Under the pieces are notes generated by a model. The model was not told where the DNA came from, did no database searches, and saw nothing but the letters and a program-made list of their open reading frames with translations. A stretch of DNA of 64,000 nucleotides, taken from NCBI GenBank assembly GCA_025991245.1, contig BQMJ01000032.1:1-64000 (forward strand), read 5' to 3'. Positions 11,301 through 23,536 of this stretch are shown piece by piece. Every line of letters begins with the position of its first letter. The first letter of the stretch is position 1. The position numbers and the translations under genes are program-made. This DNA comes from Galdieria partita (Eukaryota; Rhodophyta; Bangiophyceae; Galdieriales; Galdieriaceae).

Positions 11301-14300
11301 GTGAAAGTTTTTCCCATCAGACACTCTTTTTCTTCCAAGTCTTGTTTCGAATTTGCATCCTTCAAGTGACCTCGTCAAGTAAGATTAGCAAGCAACGACG
11401 TAAAGATGCTTCAAAGTGGGTGTACAAACTTTGTTCACGTCAGTTTTCGAAACAGCAACTCACAGTTGAACTGTGCAGTTCAGTTGCCACGAGACAACCT
11501 CCCCTCTCCACTTGGACAATAGATTCTCAATAGACAAAAACTGACAATGACAAGAATCGTTTTTGTGAAGAACCAAAGAGAATCAACTCAGAATATACTC
11601 CGACTGTTACAAAAGATCCTGGTGATTGTTCCACAAGAGAGAGTCCTCATCTATTGTTCACAGGACAACAGTTCAATTCAACTTCAAAAACCAGGTTACA
11701 TTACAAGACTGTATCACCGCAAGGGTTCAACCTCAAAAACTATTTGGAGCCTTTGTGCCAACTGGTTCCCCAATAATCCGCAGGGTCAATGTCTTAAAAG
11801 AGTCAAGGAATTAAGATTAACAATTCTCGAACAGTACCTACGTAGCACTCGACAAAAACTTGGAAGCGACTTTAAGGTTCAAGCCAAGTCGTTGACAGGA
11901 AACGAACAAACCAAACCGGGCCTTGGTTGGTATTTCAAAAAGTGCAAAGTCATAAAACTTCAAAGCTTTTTTCGTACTAAAAAGTTCTCCTCTAAATTCA
12001 ACTCTACTTGTATTTTCATAAAAAGGAACAATTTTATCCACTTCAAAACAGGTGGTAAGAAAGCAACTAAAGCCACAGTTGAGCAAAACAATCACGAGAT
12101 TGGGCAAAATGACGTTGAAGAGCTCTTTGAGTACCGTCAAAAGTGCCATATATAGTGTCATGTGTACCTAGTGAGCACTTTCCAAGGGAACCTTCCACTC
12201 AAAGGTTTACCTAGAATACTATTGATTCTCTAACGTTGCATTATTTGAAGAGAACAGTTGTGTTAGAATGATCGTTGACATACCCCTGAGAGTAAAGCCC
12301 GCCATTGTATAGTGAGATAAACTCACCTTTGTTATTTACCTTGGAGATTTACTTGCTTCAAGTTGATTTGGAGAACATTGAGCTCTAGTCGATAGGAATC
12401 ATTTCAAGAAAGTATTGTCTGCCACTTTAAAACGAAGAAAAGCGTGTTTCCCACGACTTGGAACGAGTGGGTGTGCAGTCGCCAAGTTGTCATAGAGAAA
12501 TTTCGGCAAGTAGAGTGAACACTTGTGCTGATCATTGTCTAGCTGACCTGTTTGCAACTTGGAGGACTGTGAATTTTGTGTTACCAGTATCAAGGACTTT
12601 TTAGACTTTTGCAGATTTGAGTTTATACACTCTGGTCGAGTGTTTCAATTATCAACAAAACGTTTAAGTACACATTGGAAGTGACACAAGTATATAATTT
12701 GTATTTTGCCTACAAGTATGTTGATAGAGTCCAGTCAATTTTCTCAATTTGCTTGAATACATAGACCAAGTGTCGCATATTCTATTTTTGTATAATTGTA
12801 TTGCGAAAATAAAGAATCAGTTGTTGACTCTTTCTATTTTGTATAAAAGCTATATATGAAAACTGTCCATAATGGCAGAGCGTCACGACTCACATAGTAA
12901 GTGTCGTTGCAAAAACCTTGCCTTGTTTTGTCCCTTGACACTAACAGTCACCAGCCCAGACCCGTAGTCAGTCATTCTCTTAGAACAGAGCAAAGTTTCA
13001 AACAGTCTAAGTTTCACAAAAGTCAACAATCTACCACGGAAATTCTGGAAACACTAGAACACTCTAAAGTTGGAGAAACATAACTGAGTTGTGAAGGGTG
13101 GCTTTCCAAGAAAAAGAATTGCCTACACTAGTAAACCCAACAGAGAAAAGCAAAAGAGGGAAGAAAGAAGCAACTCAGTCATAAACTCTTCAACTGTACC
13201 CAGAATACTTCAACACGTTATGAAGCTACTACCTGGACTCACTCTCGATTCTAGTTCCCTCAGAGTTTCTCTGATAAAAAACACAGACGCATCTACAATA
13301 GTTCTATTAAACCATACTCTCATGAAAACTTTCAAAGTTGGCTATTCTCCAAATATATTCTAAAACGCAACGCCAAAACTCAAAGTTGGAAAAATATCTG
13401 TTGCATTTTGGAAACATATCAACTGGTCAAGCACTCAAATAGTTACAAAGCTTTATCTAATTCCCAGTCAACTAGCTCATATATCGCAAATTTGGTGATT
13501 TCTTCAAGTGTGTCAACAGAAGGTTGAAAGCTGCCATCATCACTTCGTCCAATCAAGCAAACCGCTCCTCTCTCCTTCCCAGTTAGATAAGAGACTCTAA
13601 ATGGTCATAAACTGACAAATAAAAGAACTGGTTGTTTGAAGAAGACAAGAATCGACTCAGAATGTACTTCGAGTGCTACAAAAGACCTTGATGAGTGTGA
13701 CACGAAAGAAGATTCATAGCAGCAATTCACAAGACTTTGTAGTATGAAAAACCAAGTTACACGACAAGACTGTATATGGGCAGGGGTTCAAACTTAAAAA
13801 ACAATTGAGAACTCTTTATGCCAACTTTTTCCACAGTAGTCTACATAGTAAAAACGCCTGTAAACTTACCAGAAAATAAAAGCAACAGTTTTCAACAAGG
13901 ATCCAGGTTGAGGTACGTACTACATGAACATGGACCGAAGATAAGTATTTTTCAAGCTTTGTGGAACTCAAGTTTCAAGTCACTGAAAGTTTACCACCAA
14001 TACTAGCATGTCTTGGATGGCAAAGTTTGGTCTTGAAGAGTTTCTCATTCGAACTCACTGTTTGACGCTTTAGGCACCTTTTTCGAAATTTATTGGTTTG
14101 CGCTGAGGAAGTATCATTGCTGAATTATTTTACTTTGTTCACTGAATCTTGAATCTTTACGCATCACAATGCTACTCTCCAACAAAATGAATCGAGTAAA
14201 TACGTAGCTTCTTTTGTGCTTCTATGCTTGAGTTGTTCTTGTGATTCAAAACTCATCTGTCTATGATTACAATTCCACTATATTTGTATCCATTTAGGCA

Positions 14301-17300
14301 ATTCTGTCAGACGAATTGGAGTCGAAACCCAATTCTTGGTTATAAGGATGTTTCGAATCCATTTTACATAGAAAAACGTTTTCAATTGTCGATTGCCAAA
14401 TACATTCGAGTTGAATCATTTCTGTAAGCTCCAAGTATACTATAATTATTTCCAGTTGATGACATTAAAATGGCTATGATGAAGATAATGATGGCTATTA
14501 CACTGGAAGTCTTCTTGAATTCCCCAAAAATGAACTTTGTGTTTTGGCTGAAACTTTGAGTCTCTTTTTATCTATTCTCAACAGGGTTCAACTTAGAATC
14601 CCTTTGTCGGCTTCTCAATATGTACTCTTATGAAATAACTGTCTTGTTCAATTTTGACTTTTTAAAAATAATTGAATTAAGTGGCTTCTCCTTGTATAGC
14701 ATGATTATCTCTATTGTGCAATTTCTTGGCCTTTTTTTGTTGTTACTTTTTGCAACTTTTCACTATTCGAGGAATAAAAATGAATCTATTCTCTTTCTGT
14801 TCCATACTCTCTTACATACTGCTAAAGCTTCAAATTTTTACCAGAAAGAGTTTTAAGAGGAGAAGAGTGTTACTGACACTTAAAGTAGAATGAAAAGAAA
14901 CGGTTGATTGATTGTCTTTTGAGTATACAAAGTCCTAAAAACCAACAACTTTCTTTAGAATTCTTGATCTTTCGAGCAAAATTTATCAATCAACCGAATA
15001 ATTCAAGTAAATAATTTTTGAGTAGTATCTACTTGAACGAGTCATCTTTCTTTTACCATGTTCATTTCTTTGCAAACAATCTATACATATCATGAATATC
15101 GATAAAGCAACTGAAATGAAAAGATAGAGCATGTGTAATTGACCAAACTCAATGAATTGTGTTTTCAAATTCGGATTCAAACTATCTGCCGAAGCAGCTT
15201 TAAACATGGATTTGTTCTTTAAGTTTGATATATTCTTGTACAATCTTGTTTTCTTATTTACCAAATGATCAATTTGGTTCAATTTATAGTTTTGCTGATC
15301 TTAAGAAAATAAACTTTTCCGTAACTATGTATATAGAACTCGTCCAGGTCAAAAGGTACCGATAATATTATGACTACTACAAAATTATCCTCTTTTACAC
15401 TGTTTTTATCTAAAGAACCAAGAATTCGAAAAGCTATGGTAGTTGTTTCCAAACAATCTCCCTTTATCGATCGTAATCAACCTCTCCCTCGACAATGTTT
15501 CTGCAGATAAATCTCTTTTGAACTCTGGAGTAATCAACCACAAGGTTCAAACCTAGTGGCTACAAAGTTAAGATCAAAACAACCCAGGTTTAAACAGTAT
15601 CCAAAAGAAGAAAAACTTTCTAGTCTATTCTCAAGATGTTTCTCGTTGAAACTCAAAAAAGTTTTCATATACAGACTTTATCCACTTTGAAGCGGGTTGC
15701 ATAATACAACTATTTAGCTCCTGTTCTCAACCAATAAGTTCTAATGAAAGGACGTTTGGAAGAGCTTAGAAAGGAGGTGGTATGAAAGGGTGCCTTTAAA
15801 AGGTATAAACTATATCGTTTCTTGTATAATTGTAGAGAAATTTCCAAAAGAGCCTGAAACTAGAGAGTTAAAAGACTGTTGAAGCTCTATTCTTTTTGTG
15901 TGAGGGAATGGTATGGTTGGAATTCGTTTACAGACTGTCAGTAAAAAGTAAGCTTATTGAGTTGAATCAGACTCACTGTTGTACTCGATAATTCAGAACT
16001 CTTAACCAAGTGAAAGTAACGAGAAAGCAACTGGAGATTTGGTAGCATTGGATTCGACTTGTTGTTGACAAGGAGTTTTTCTTTGATCTCACAAGCCCAA
16101 ACAGAACGTTGAGTTTTAAGATGGTTAGCGTCCAAATTGTTTGAATTGTAAACACTTGGTTAACGTTTTGTGAATCAAACGTTTTCAACAATTTCCATCT
16201 ATACATGTGGTTGGGTTAAATAAGGACTCCAAAAGAGTGCTGATTACAGTTATCAAGAAGGGAGTTTTTCCCATACCCTAGAATGCTATCATAGAAGACT
16301 CTAGTGAGGAATGTGAATCAATCCTTATGTTGCTGAATAAAAATTCTACAATGTGTTTCAATTCTGTGAAACAAGGATCAAGAATTCTTAGACGTATGGA
16401 CGGTAACTGGTACTAGCAACTTTGACTGAGATTTTCTAGAAGGTGTACTTTGAAGCACACGGTGACTTTAGCAAAGTCAACGATAGTATATAGTGTCACA
16501 AAATTCAGCAGTCGACAACCGACCATCCTAAAAGGATTCCAAGAATAGATAAGACCAAATGAGTTGTACAGTCGTTGCTTCCAAAGATAAAATCTTGTTT
16601 GCTCTAACAAAACTTGTAGAATGCTACAAGAGAAGAAAGCAACAACAACTCAATGAGATACTTTTAAAGTATACAAAGTACTTTAACAAGACAAGAAGCA
16701 AGATTCCAAGTTACCAATTCGACTTGAATTTCCATTCTCATCATCTCAGAGTTACTCTGAAAACATAAGATCTAAGACAATCTTGGTAAAAACTTCACTG
16801 TCTCGACAAAACTAAAATTCTGACAGTATCCAAAAATATTTCAAAACGTAAAGCCAAATGCAGTTGTTCAACCTTTGAAACTTCGGTTCTCAAAGGAGGA
16901 GAAGTAAATGTTTCAATACTCATAATTCAAATTGTGAACATCATACTATCAATAACTTTCAGTTGAGACCCATTTCTTGCAGCGAGTAACGAAAGTCGCA
17001 AGCTCTGATAAATTGGTGTGTTCCATTGCCTCTTTCATAAAGTGAAGAAAAATTTTGAACTCAACGATAACTTTACACGATATCACTTTGAGTAGATGAG
17101 GTATTTTCAGCCTATTGTTCAAAGTTCACACATATTCGACAATGTTCGATTAGATAAGTGAAGTATCCACAAGGATAGATATCAGAAGTAGACAAATTGT
17201 AACTCTTCAAAGGAAGCATTGAGTTGAACGGATTCTTTCTCTTGTATGTATTGGATAACAATCTTTGATGTCTAGTACTGTGAAGATTCTTTTGTAGACA

Positions 17301-18100
17301 CTTGAACTTCTTTTAATCTAGTGGAGGTCTACATAGTCTGGTTGGTGGAGAAAAGACAAGCAATGGAATAGCTTAAACTGTAAGAGTGTTAAACAAGTAT
17401 TAAAATCTCAGAGTATCTAAATTTTCCTTATCCGGAAGCATTGTTGATTTCAAAATATCTCTCAAGTCAATGAAAGAAATTATTCAATCATAAAAATTTT
17501 TTTTCAAGAAGTCTCCTCAAGTTCATATATTCTTTCTCTAAGCAACTCCATATCGATATTCCATAGGAAACAAAGAAACACTAGATTTCTTGTTTGAATT
17601 CTAAAACATAGTTGTAACACAAATTATACAAACTATACATCTCTATAAATTGCAAAACTTGTTTTTTACTATTGAGACAAAATTGGAAGGTCCTGTTGGT
17701 TTGTGACACAATTTGATTGAAGATCATTAATTGATTCTCAACGGATGATTAGAGAAAAGTCTTTAAATATTTCCAGAGAGTTGGTTAGATACGAAAAAGT
17801 AGCTTGTCTTGAAACGAGTCACAGCAAGAATTAGGTTTGCTAGCAGTTGGATTCCAGATCTCAACTAAATGTGTAATAGAGAAACAGGCTTTATGAAGAC
17901 ATGCAGTGTCATTGACTGTTCAAAAATCAGGCATAGTCAACTATAGTTCGTCTTTTTCACTTTCATAAGAGTCTCAAAATAGACAAAAATTGAGATATGA
18001 AAATTGCAAACTATTCAACAAACACAAGACATAGCTGAGAATCTGCTTGGATCACTGCAAAATATCTTCAAAGCGGAGTTTCATCCCTATTTCACAAGCT
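11301..18100. repeat. Decayed dispersed repeats in an A-rich zone
   Basis: No gene is recognised in this 6.8 kb. Several stretches are diverged direct copies of one another. 11550-11800 matches 13610-13860 (shared order: ACAAGAATCG, ACTCAGAAT, GTTACA/GCTACAAAAGA, ACAAGACTGTAT, GGGTTCAA, TGCCAACT). 13210-13380 matches 16690-16870 (CCCTCAGAGTTTCTCTG against TCTCAGAGTTACTCTG, then AAAACGYAA-GCCAAA). 11990-12070 matches 15600-15700 (TTTTCATA...TTTATCCACTT). 14570-14690 matches 3960-4080 of the outer subtelomere. The longest open frame (11547-12155) begins with a non-ATG codon and encodes low-complexity basic sequence. The zone is best read as old subtelomeric repeats overgrown with mutations. Confidence 0.6.
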
Positions 18101-18151
18101 TATGTATAACAATTCCCTAATAAAACTACTTTCAAACAACCCCCAATCAAA

Positions 18152-18594
18152 CTACGCTGACTTGTAACAGACTTTATTGGATCGATTACTAAAACTCAGT
18201 GCAAATTCCGAATCTTTTATCAAGGCATCATTCTCGAAATAGACACAGCTAGTTTTCACTCGAAGACTAGAAACTACAAAGCAAGTTGCCTCGTTAGAAG
18301 TGTTTTTCGCAGAGATACTTAGTATTAGACAATCCAAGGAGTCACTACAATTTGAATGAAAAACAATGTTCAAAGAGAAACTTGGACTGTCAAAAGGAAT
18401 TCAAAATGAGGTATAACTAGTAAAGCTCCATCTGTACAACCTAAACAAAGTCCTCCTTGGAAAGTGCCAACAACAAATTTCGAAGCAAGCTTTATATCCA
18501 TCAAAGTGGTAATCACACTAAACGAAACAAGCAAACAAACTATCTTCTGAAGATGACTAAGTTTCCAATTACGTTTTTCTCCCACTGTAACCAT
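18152..18594 (-). CDS. Possible small secreted or membrane protein, unrecognised
   Basis: Two adjoining minus-strand open frames. The first starts at a real ATG (18594), runs 74 codons and has a hydrophobic stretch (LVSFSVITTLMDI) followed by a second hydrophobic run. The second (to 18152) is rich in Ser, Asn and Cys. They overlap in different reading frames around 18370, so a single protein needs an intron or a frame change that I could not place convincingly. The ATG lies 107 bp from the start of the divergently transcribed NTPase gene. No family is recognised; this may be a relic or chance sequence. Confidence 0.3.
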
Positions 18595-18701
18595 ATAAAG
18601 TTCTGGAAGTGAGTCAACAAGTTATCTGTATCCACTGTGAAATAAATTCACTTTGTCGAAAAAGAAGCAACAAAGTCATCTGCAAGCCGCAGACATAAAC
18701 T

Positions 18702-21416
18702 ATGCAATACTTTTGTTCCTATAGAACAACAATTTTACATTTTGAGATTCAATTTGTTGTTGGTGGTTTGTTGCGGTGGTCGTTGCGAGAGTACAGAATG
18801 GATATGTTCTCTTTTAAATGTGTTAAACATCCCCTTGTCAATCGTGAGTCCGCACTGTTGCAAGTTATAGGAGCTTTTCAAGCCTCTTATGTTTGCGATG
18901 AGCAAGGTTTCTCTGGAGTACAACGGCCACACGTTTCTATCGCTCCCCAAATGTATGGGAGTGGCAAAAGCACGTTTGGCCAAAACTTCCAAACGTTTGT
19001 TTCCGTGAACAAAGAGTTTTTGTTGCACTATTTAGATAAAGTGGGTCTCCCTGGCATTGCAAAAGGGGACAATATAGGAGAACGTTCTCTAGACGCACTA
19101 TTAAACGAGACTTTATATGTTGTGTTGAATCTTCTCGATGTTCCTGACGGGAATCGCTTTCGAACTACGCTTTTTGAGTGGATAAGCAAGGAGGCACTTG
19201 CCCAGTTTCCAAACGGTGCAGATCTACTTTCTCAAGTTCTCTCCTGTATTGGTAGTCCAGAAGAATGGTTTCAGAAACTCTTGCAAGTAACCAAGAAACG
19301 TTATTTATATCTGTTTATTGATGAAATTGAAGCTTTGGAAGGCGACAAATTCACTATGTTTAAGGAGTTGATGGTTACACAAAGAGCAAATCGAGTGCAC
19401 AACGTCTATTGTTCTTTTTTTGGAGTCTTATCAACAATTTTAACTCAACCTTTTGTAATTTGTGTTTTAGCAGGGAGATCAGATGCTGTCGTAACTAGTC
19501 AACAAGATGCCCTTACTTCCCCAGTCATTTTATCCTTTCTTCGTTTAGATCCTTTTTCAGAAGCAACTGTCAAGTACTTTATACAAAATACCACTTATGA
19601 CAATGAACCTATTCTAAAAGTATTATTTCCTAGTCATCCTGAGGGACACGATTGGTTCTTCAAACAAGTGTATGATTATACAGGTGGTGTTCCTTACTAT
19701 GTTGTTCATGTTTTAAATGAATTGGGAAACAAATGTGAGAGTTGGAATAGTTTTTGTGATCTTTCAGAGGATGAAATGAAAGAGAAGATAGAGAAAGTTG
19801 CTCCGAATCTCGTAGTAACTCTTTCTCGTATGACACCCGAATCAATGATTGTTTTTTCTTCAATGCTTCTTGCGAGTATATTTGAATTTCGTATTCCAAA
19901 GAGAGAGATTCTATTTGGTGGTTTAGGAAGTTATCCTGAATATGTTTTAGATATTGCCAATCATTTTGGTTTTTATTATGTGAATTGCTCGAGAAATGAA
20001 CAAGGCGAAGCAAGCAGGATACCCGCTGAAGACAGCTATGAAACATTTTTCAAGTTGGTTTTTCCAAAGATTGTACTAAAGCATATTCAATCGCGATATC
20101 GGAATATTCCTCCTGTTCGTTTTATTTGTAGTTTATTTTCATCGATCAGTCGATTGGATTCACCTTCCAGTCGTGGTTTCAAATTTGAAATTATATTTAC
20201 TCTTATTCTTTATGTTCGATGGTGTTTCTGTTCCAAACTAGGAGAATTGAGTATATTTCGACATAGTTTTGTGGAACATATATCAATACAATCTACTGAA
20301 ACCATTGGCAGCTTAAAAGTGGATCCTATTCCCAATTATGTTCCAGCATTTAGTTCGACAGTGAGTAGAATCCATAGTGCTAACGGAGCAACTTACCATA
20401 TCAATACTTGGAAACCATTTTTTGAAAAGTATTTATCAAAAGATGGAATATTTGTTCCTATTCGACAAAACTCCAATGGACCTGATGTTCTTATTCGAGT
20501 CACAGATATGAAAGACAATTCTTTCCCTGCTATTCAAGATGAATCTTCTTCAGAGCAAACACCTATGGAGACTGAAACCACCAAGAAGAGAGTATATTTG
20601 ATAGGTATTGCATTGAAATGTTTTCACTTGTCAAGTTCTGGTGTTGGACGTTCAATGATTAAGGCAGAAGTTGCTAAATTTTTACATCCAGTGGCGTCAC
20701 AGCTTGAATTGGAACAGAATAATTTAAGAGCCATTCAGTTGATTGTAAGCGACAAGTATACTGAAGAAGTTTCCAGACAATTTAGGAATAATCAGAATTG
20801 GATATTGAATAGTGGAGTTTATTATGAAGACAATAATAATAATATTGTTTACAGTTCTATCAACTCTGAGATACAACCACAGAATATACGAGAAGAATGG
20901 TTATGGATACCTCCTCATTGTCAAGTTGTAGTATGTTCAACTACATCTTTGCGAACTTTTTTAGGTTGCAAGACTAGTAGAGATCTTGAAAGTGTGTTTG
21001 GAGACAATGCTGGATGGTTGGAACAACTGAAACCACTTTCTGATTTGTTGAGCAATTCTTTTGTAGATTTATTAAGGCATGTTCCATTTGAAGAATCTGA
21101 AAGGAATATTGGAAGGATGGAAAGAAGAAGTACTCTTCCAACGATGGATATGAATGTGATGCAAGTGGAAGATACGAGAGAAGAAAATGTTGCTGCATCA
21201 AGTTCTATGAGTTCTTCATTTGATTGGAATACTTTTTTAAGAGAACGTTGTGCTCTTTCCGAAGAAGAAGTTGTACATTGTTTGCCCAAAATATCGTTCA
21301 TACAATTAGGAGACTTAGATGGAGTTACAACAGGGTTTCTCCGCAGTTGCGGTATTGACAATTCTTCACAAAGGTTGCGAATCATGTTCGGAATACGAAA
21401 TTTTTTGAAAATGTAG
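18702..21416 (+). CDS. Large P-loop NTPase, Crinkler/RHS-like architecture
   Basis: Intronless frame of 904 codons. An in-frame ATG at 18798 (residue 33) is an equally good start. A Walker A motif, YGSGKST, lies at residues 85-91 and a Walker B, LYLFIDEIE, at about 202-210; the following text (CVLAGRSD, TGGVPYY) fits an ABC/STAND-like ATPase core. After about residue 490 comes a region with a helix containing GFKFE, then GPD (593-595) and IALK (636-639), which could be a degenerate PD-(D/E)xK nuclease fold. The last 60 residues look like a SAM-type helical domain. NTPase plus REase-like plus small C-terminal domain recalls Crinkler and trypanosome RHS proteins; the nuclease part is inference and the usual acidic residue before the lysine is alanine. 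It is the first convincing gene inward from the telomere and lacks the introns common further in. Alternative: a STAND ATPase of the expanded archaeal-type family known from Galdieria. Confidence 0.75.
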   Translation: MQYFCSYRTTILHFEIQFVVGGLLRWSLREYRMDMFSFKCVKHPLVNRESALLQVIGAFQASYVCDEQGFSGVQRPHVSIAPQMYGSGKSTFGQNFQTFVSVNKEFLLHYLDKVGLPGIAKGDNIGERSLDALLNETLYVVLNLLDVPDGNRFRTTLFEWISKEALAQFPNGADLLSQVLSCIGSPEEWFQKLLQVTKKRYLYLFIDEIEALEGDKFTMFKELMVTQRANRVHNVYCSFFGVLSTILTQPFVICVLAGRSDAVVTSQQDALTSPVILSFLRLDPFSEATVKYFIQNTTYDNEPILKVLFPSHPEGHDWFFKQVYDYTGGVPYYVVHVLNELGNKCESWNSFCDLSEDEMKEKIEKVAPNLVVTLSRMTPESMIVFSSMLLASIFEFRIPKREILFGGLGSYPEYVLDIANHFGFYYVNCSRNEQGEASRIPAEDSYETFFKLVFPKIVLKHIQSRYRNIPPVRFICSLFSSISRLDSPSSRGFKFEIIFTLILYVRWCFCSKLGELSIFRHSFVEHISIQSTETIGSLKVDPIPNYVPAFSSTVSRIHSANGATYHINTWKPFFEKYLSKDGIFVPIRQNSNGPDVLIRVTDMKDNSFPAIQDESSSEQTPMETETTKKRVYLIGIALKCFHLSSSGVGRSMIKAEVAKFLHPVASQLELEQNNLRAIQLIVSDKYTEEVSRQFRNNQNWILNSGVYYEDNNNNIVYSSINSEIQPQNIREEWLWIPPHCQVVVCSTTSLRTFLGCKTSRDLESVFGDNAGWLEQLKPLSDLLSNSFVDLLRHVPFEESERNIGRMERRSTLPTMDMNVMQVEDTREENVAASSSMSSSFDWNTFLRERCALSEEEVVHCLPKISFIQLGDLDGVTTGFLRSCGIDNSSQRLRIMFGIRNFLKM

Positions 21417-22844
21417 TGTTTACTGACAAGTTTGTAGTATTTTTGGTGTTTTAGAAGATAAGAGCCACACAGAAACTCTTGTGCTAACAGGAGTGACGTT
21501 TGAAAAGGAGGGTTGTTCTTGTTTTTTCTTTAGCAATTTCACTTTGGACTCTCAAGTTGTTATTGATCGAGTATAAGAAAGTCGTTTTGTCTCTAAAAAA
21601 AACTTTTGCTTGGAGAGTGTCTTTAGCTATGTGTTGATGGACTATTATTCATAATTGTCTTTGTTAAGAACGTCTTTTCCGTCTGCAAATAGTAGACTGC
21701 ATATTCACCTCCTTTTATTATCAACTTCACACTTATAGGCCAAGCTATGTGAGAATACTGCTTGTTCTCGTTGAATATGACCCCTAAAGCCTAATATAAG
21801 AAGCATTGTCTTTTTGGTTTTAGTACATTCCGATATTTACTTCCTCAAAACTACATAATCTCCTACCGTTGCTCCTCTTCTCAATACCCAACCATAATGA
21901 AGTTAGTCAGACACTGTTCCAAGGTGTGAAACAGATCCGTAAAGTCCAGTTCTGAGGAAAACAGAAAATTTCTATATGCTACTCAATCGTCCTAGTCTTT
22001 CATAATAAATAGGGAAACGCTGCCACGTTGCTTTTTGAGAGACTATGAACAGAAAAACCTTTCGCTCAAACCACTTTGTACAGTCATTGAAAGAAATTCT
22101 CTAGCAGCAAGGGTCCCCATTGAAACACTCAAGCACTTGCTGACATACAAAGGTGCCCACTGTGTATTTAATATAGCAAGTAACTAAACTTGAACTACGC
22201 AAACAGCACTAGAAATACAGCTCAAAAGAGGAGTCTTCACTATGGTTTGACAAAACAGGATTCTGCAGTACAATTAACACTTGTACGAAGCAAAGTTACA
22301 AAACTTCAAATATTTTGTACCAGATATAAGAAAGTGTTCACAACTGGTGGATTATCATTTAACTGTCAAGCAGTTGCTCTCAGCAAGATATACCATTGAA
22401 AGCTTCGTCCCTGGGTGTTGTTCTTGTATTGCTCCTGTTCGTCACAACTAACTTCTAAAATGTAAGTTTTATATTGTTCACTAGTAAGCGTTTATCAACG
22501 TGAATGGCAAAACTCTTGCCACTTTGATGAAATGGGTGAGAAATGGGTATTTGTAGGATTCTCAATATATCAATCCTGTTTTATCTACACTGTTCCTATA
22601 ATTGACCTTTTGTACGAATCTAAGATTAACTAGTCCAGAAGATTCTCAAGAAGAGCAATTTCACTGAGCGACAGAGAAGGGAATCGAAGGAATTGCATGG
22701 TCAGACGATGAGCCTTTGTGCCCATTCGACTTTGTAAGTTTCGTTTCGAGTTCGATTCGTCACATCACTTCTCAGCCACTCACTATATATTTAAAAGGTC
22801 GATTCAATCCAACATTTCTTCAATTAAGTTATCCTCAGTTCAAG
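21417..22844. other. Intergenic region, nothing recognised
   Basis: AT-rich DNA between the large NTPase gene and the fasciclin gene. A plus-strand open frame at 22190-22399 begins with TTG and has no recognisable features. The last 150 bases presumably hold the promoter and leader of the fasciclin gene, including a TATATATTTAAAAG stretch near 22786, but no motif is strong enough to call. Confidence 0.5.
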
Positions 22845-23417
22845 ATGTATGTCAAGGCGCTATGTTTCATTCTATTGTTCGTGGTTGCAGGAACAGTGAC
22901 CTATGCTTCTCCCTTGTCATATACTTCTCGTGCTTCATCCAATGATACAATTGCCGCAGAACTGGAAAAGATGAAAAACTTCACTACTCTTTTGACCTTG
23001 GCCAATATCTCTAACTTGACCAGCACTTTGGAAAATGCCTCCCTTTCAGTCACCTTGTTTGCCCCTACAAATGATGGAATCTCATCAACTCTAAAAGCAG
23101 CAAATATTTCCGAATCAGCTGTCGTGAAAAACAGTACCTTGGTAAAAATGATACTTGAATATCATATCGTACCTCAGCCTCTGAAAACTTCCAGTTTCTC
23201 CACCGTAAATTCGTTTAAAACACTAGAAGGATCCAATATCACGGTGACAAAGAATAATACCGGTAAGTTGAAGGGAAAGAAAGCTTTTATATCCTGAAAA
23301 TTTTTTGTAGGAATCTTCGTCAATGGATTTGAAATCATTAAAAAGAATGTCAAGGCTGACAAGTCTATTATTCAAGTAATAGATGGTCTTTTGATTCCAC
23401 CTGGCATCGTAGTTTAG
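22845..23417 (+). CDS. Secreted fasciclin (FAS1) domain protein
   Basis: Two exons, 22845-23262 and 23311-23417, joined by a 48-nt GT-AG intron in phase 1. The ATG at 22845 is chosen because it opens a clean signal peptide (ALCFILLFVVAGTVTYA); the reading frame is open upstream but that extension lacks support. One FAS1 domain follows, with the characteristic VTLFAPTNDG block, the LVKMILEYHIVPQ block, and the closing VNGFEII...IIQVIDGLLIPP segment in exon 2. Several NxS/T sites suggest glycosylation. FAS1 proteins act as extracellular adhesion or cell-wall proteins. Length (about 190 aa) fits a single-domain member. Confidence 0.9.
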
Positions 23418-23536
23418 ACATTTTGTGCGATCGTAAAATAACATCAGTAAATCTTTTTTGTTTTTCTATGAAACCAGTTCATTCGACAGTTTTCGTTTTC
23501 ACAATCTTTGAACATTTCTTTTTACCATTCACTGAG

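Noticed and set aside
11547-12155. 202-codon plus-strand open frame in the repeat zone
   Set aside because: It begins with a non-ATG codon, is rich in Lys/Gln/Asn without domain features, and its sequence recurs in decayed form at 13.6 kb, which lacks the open frame.
20921-21385. 154-codon minus-strand open frame opposite the large NTPase
   Set aside because: Entirely within the coding sequence of the plus-strand gene and without features of its own.
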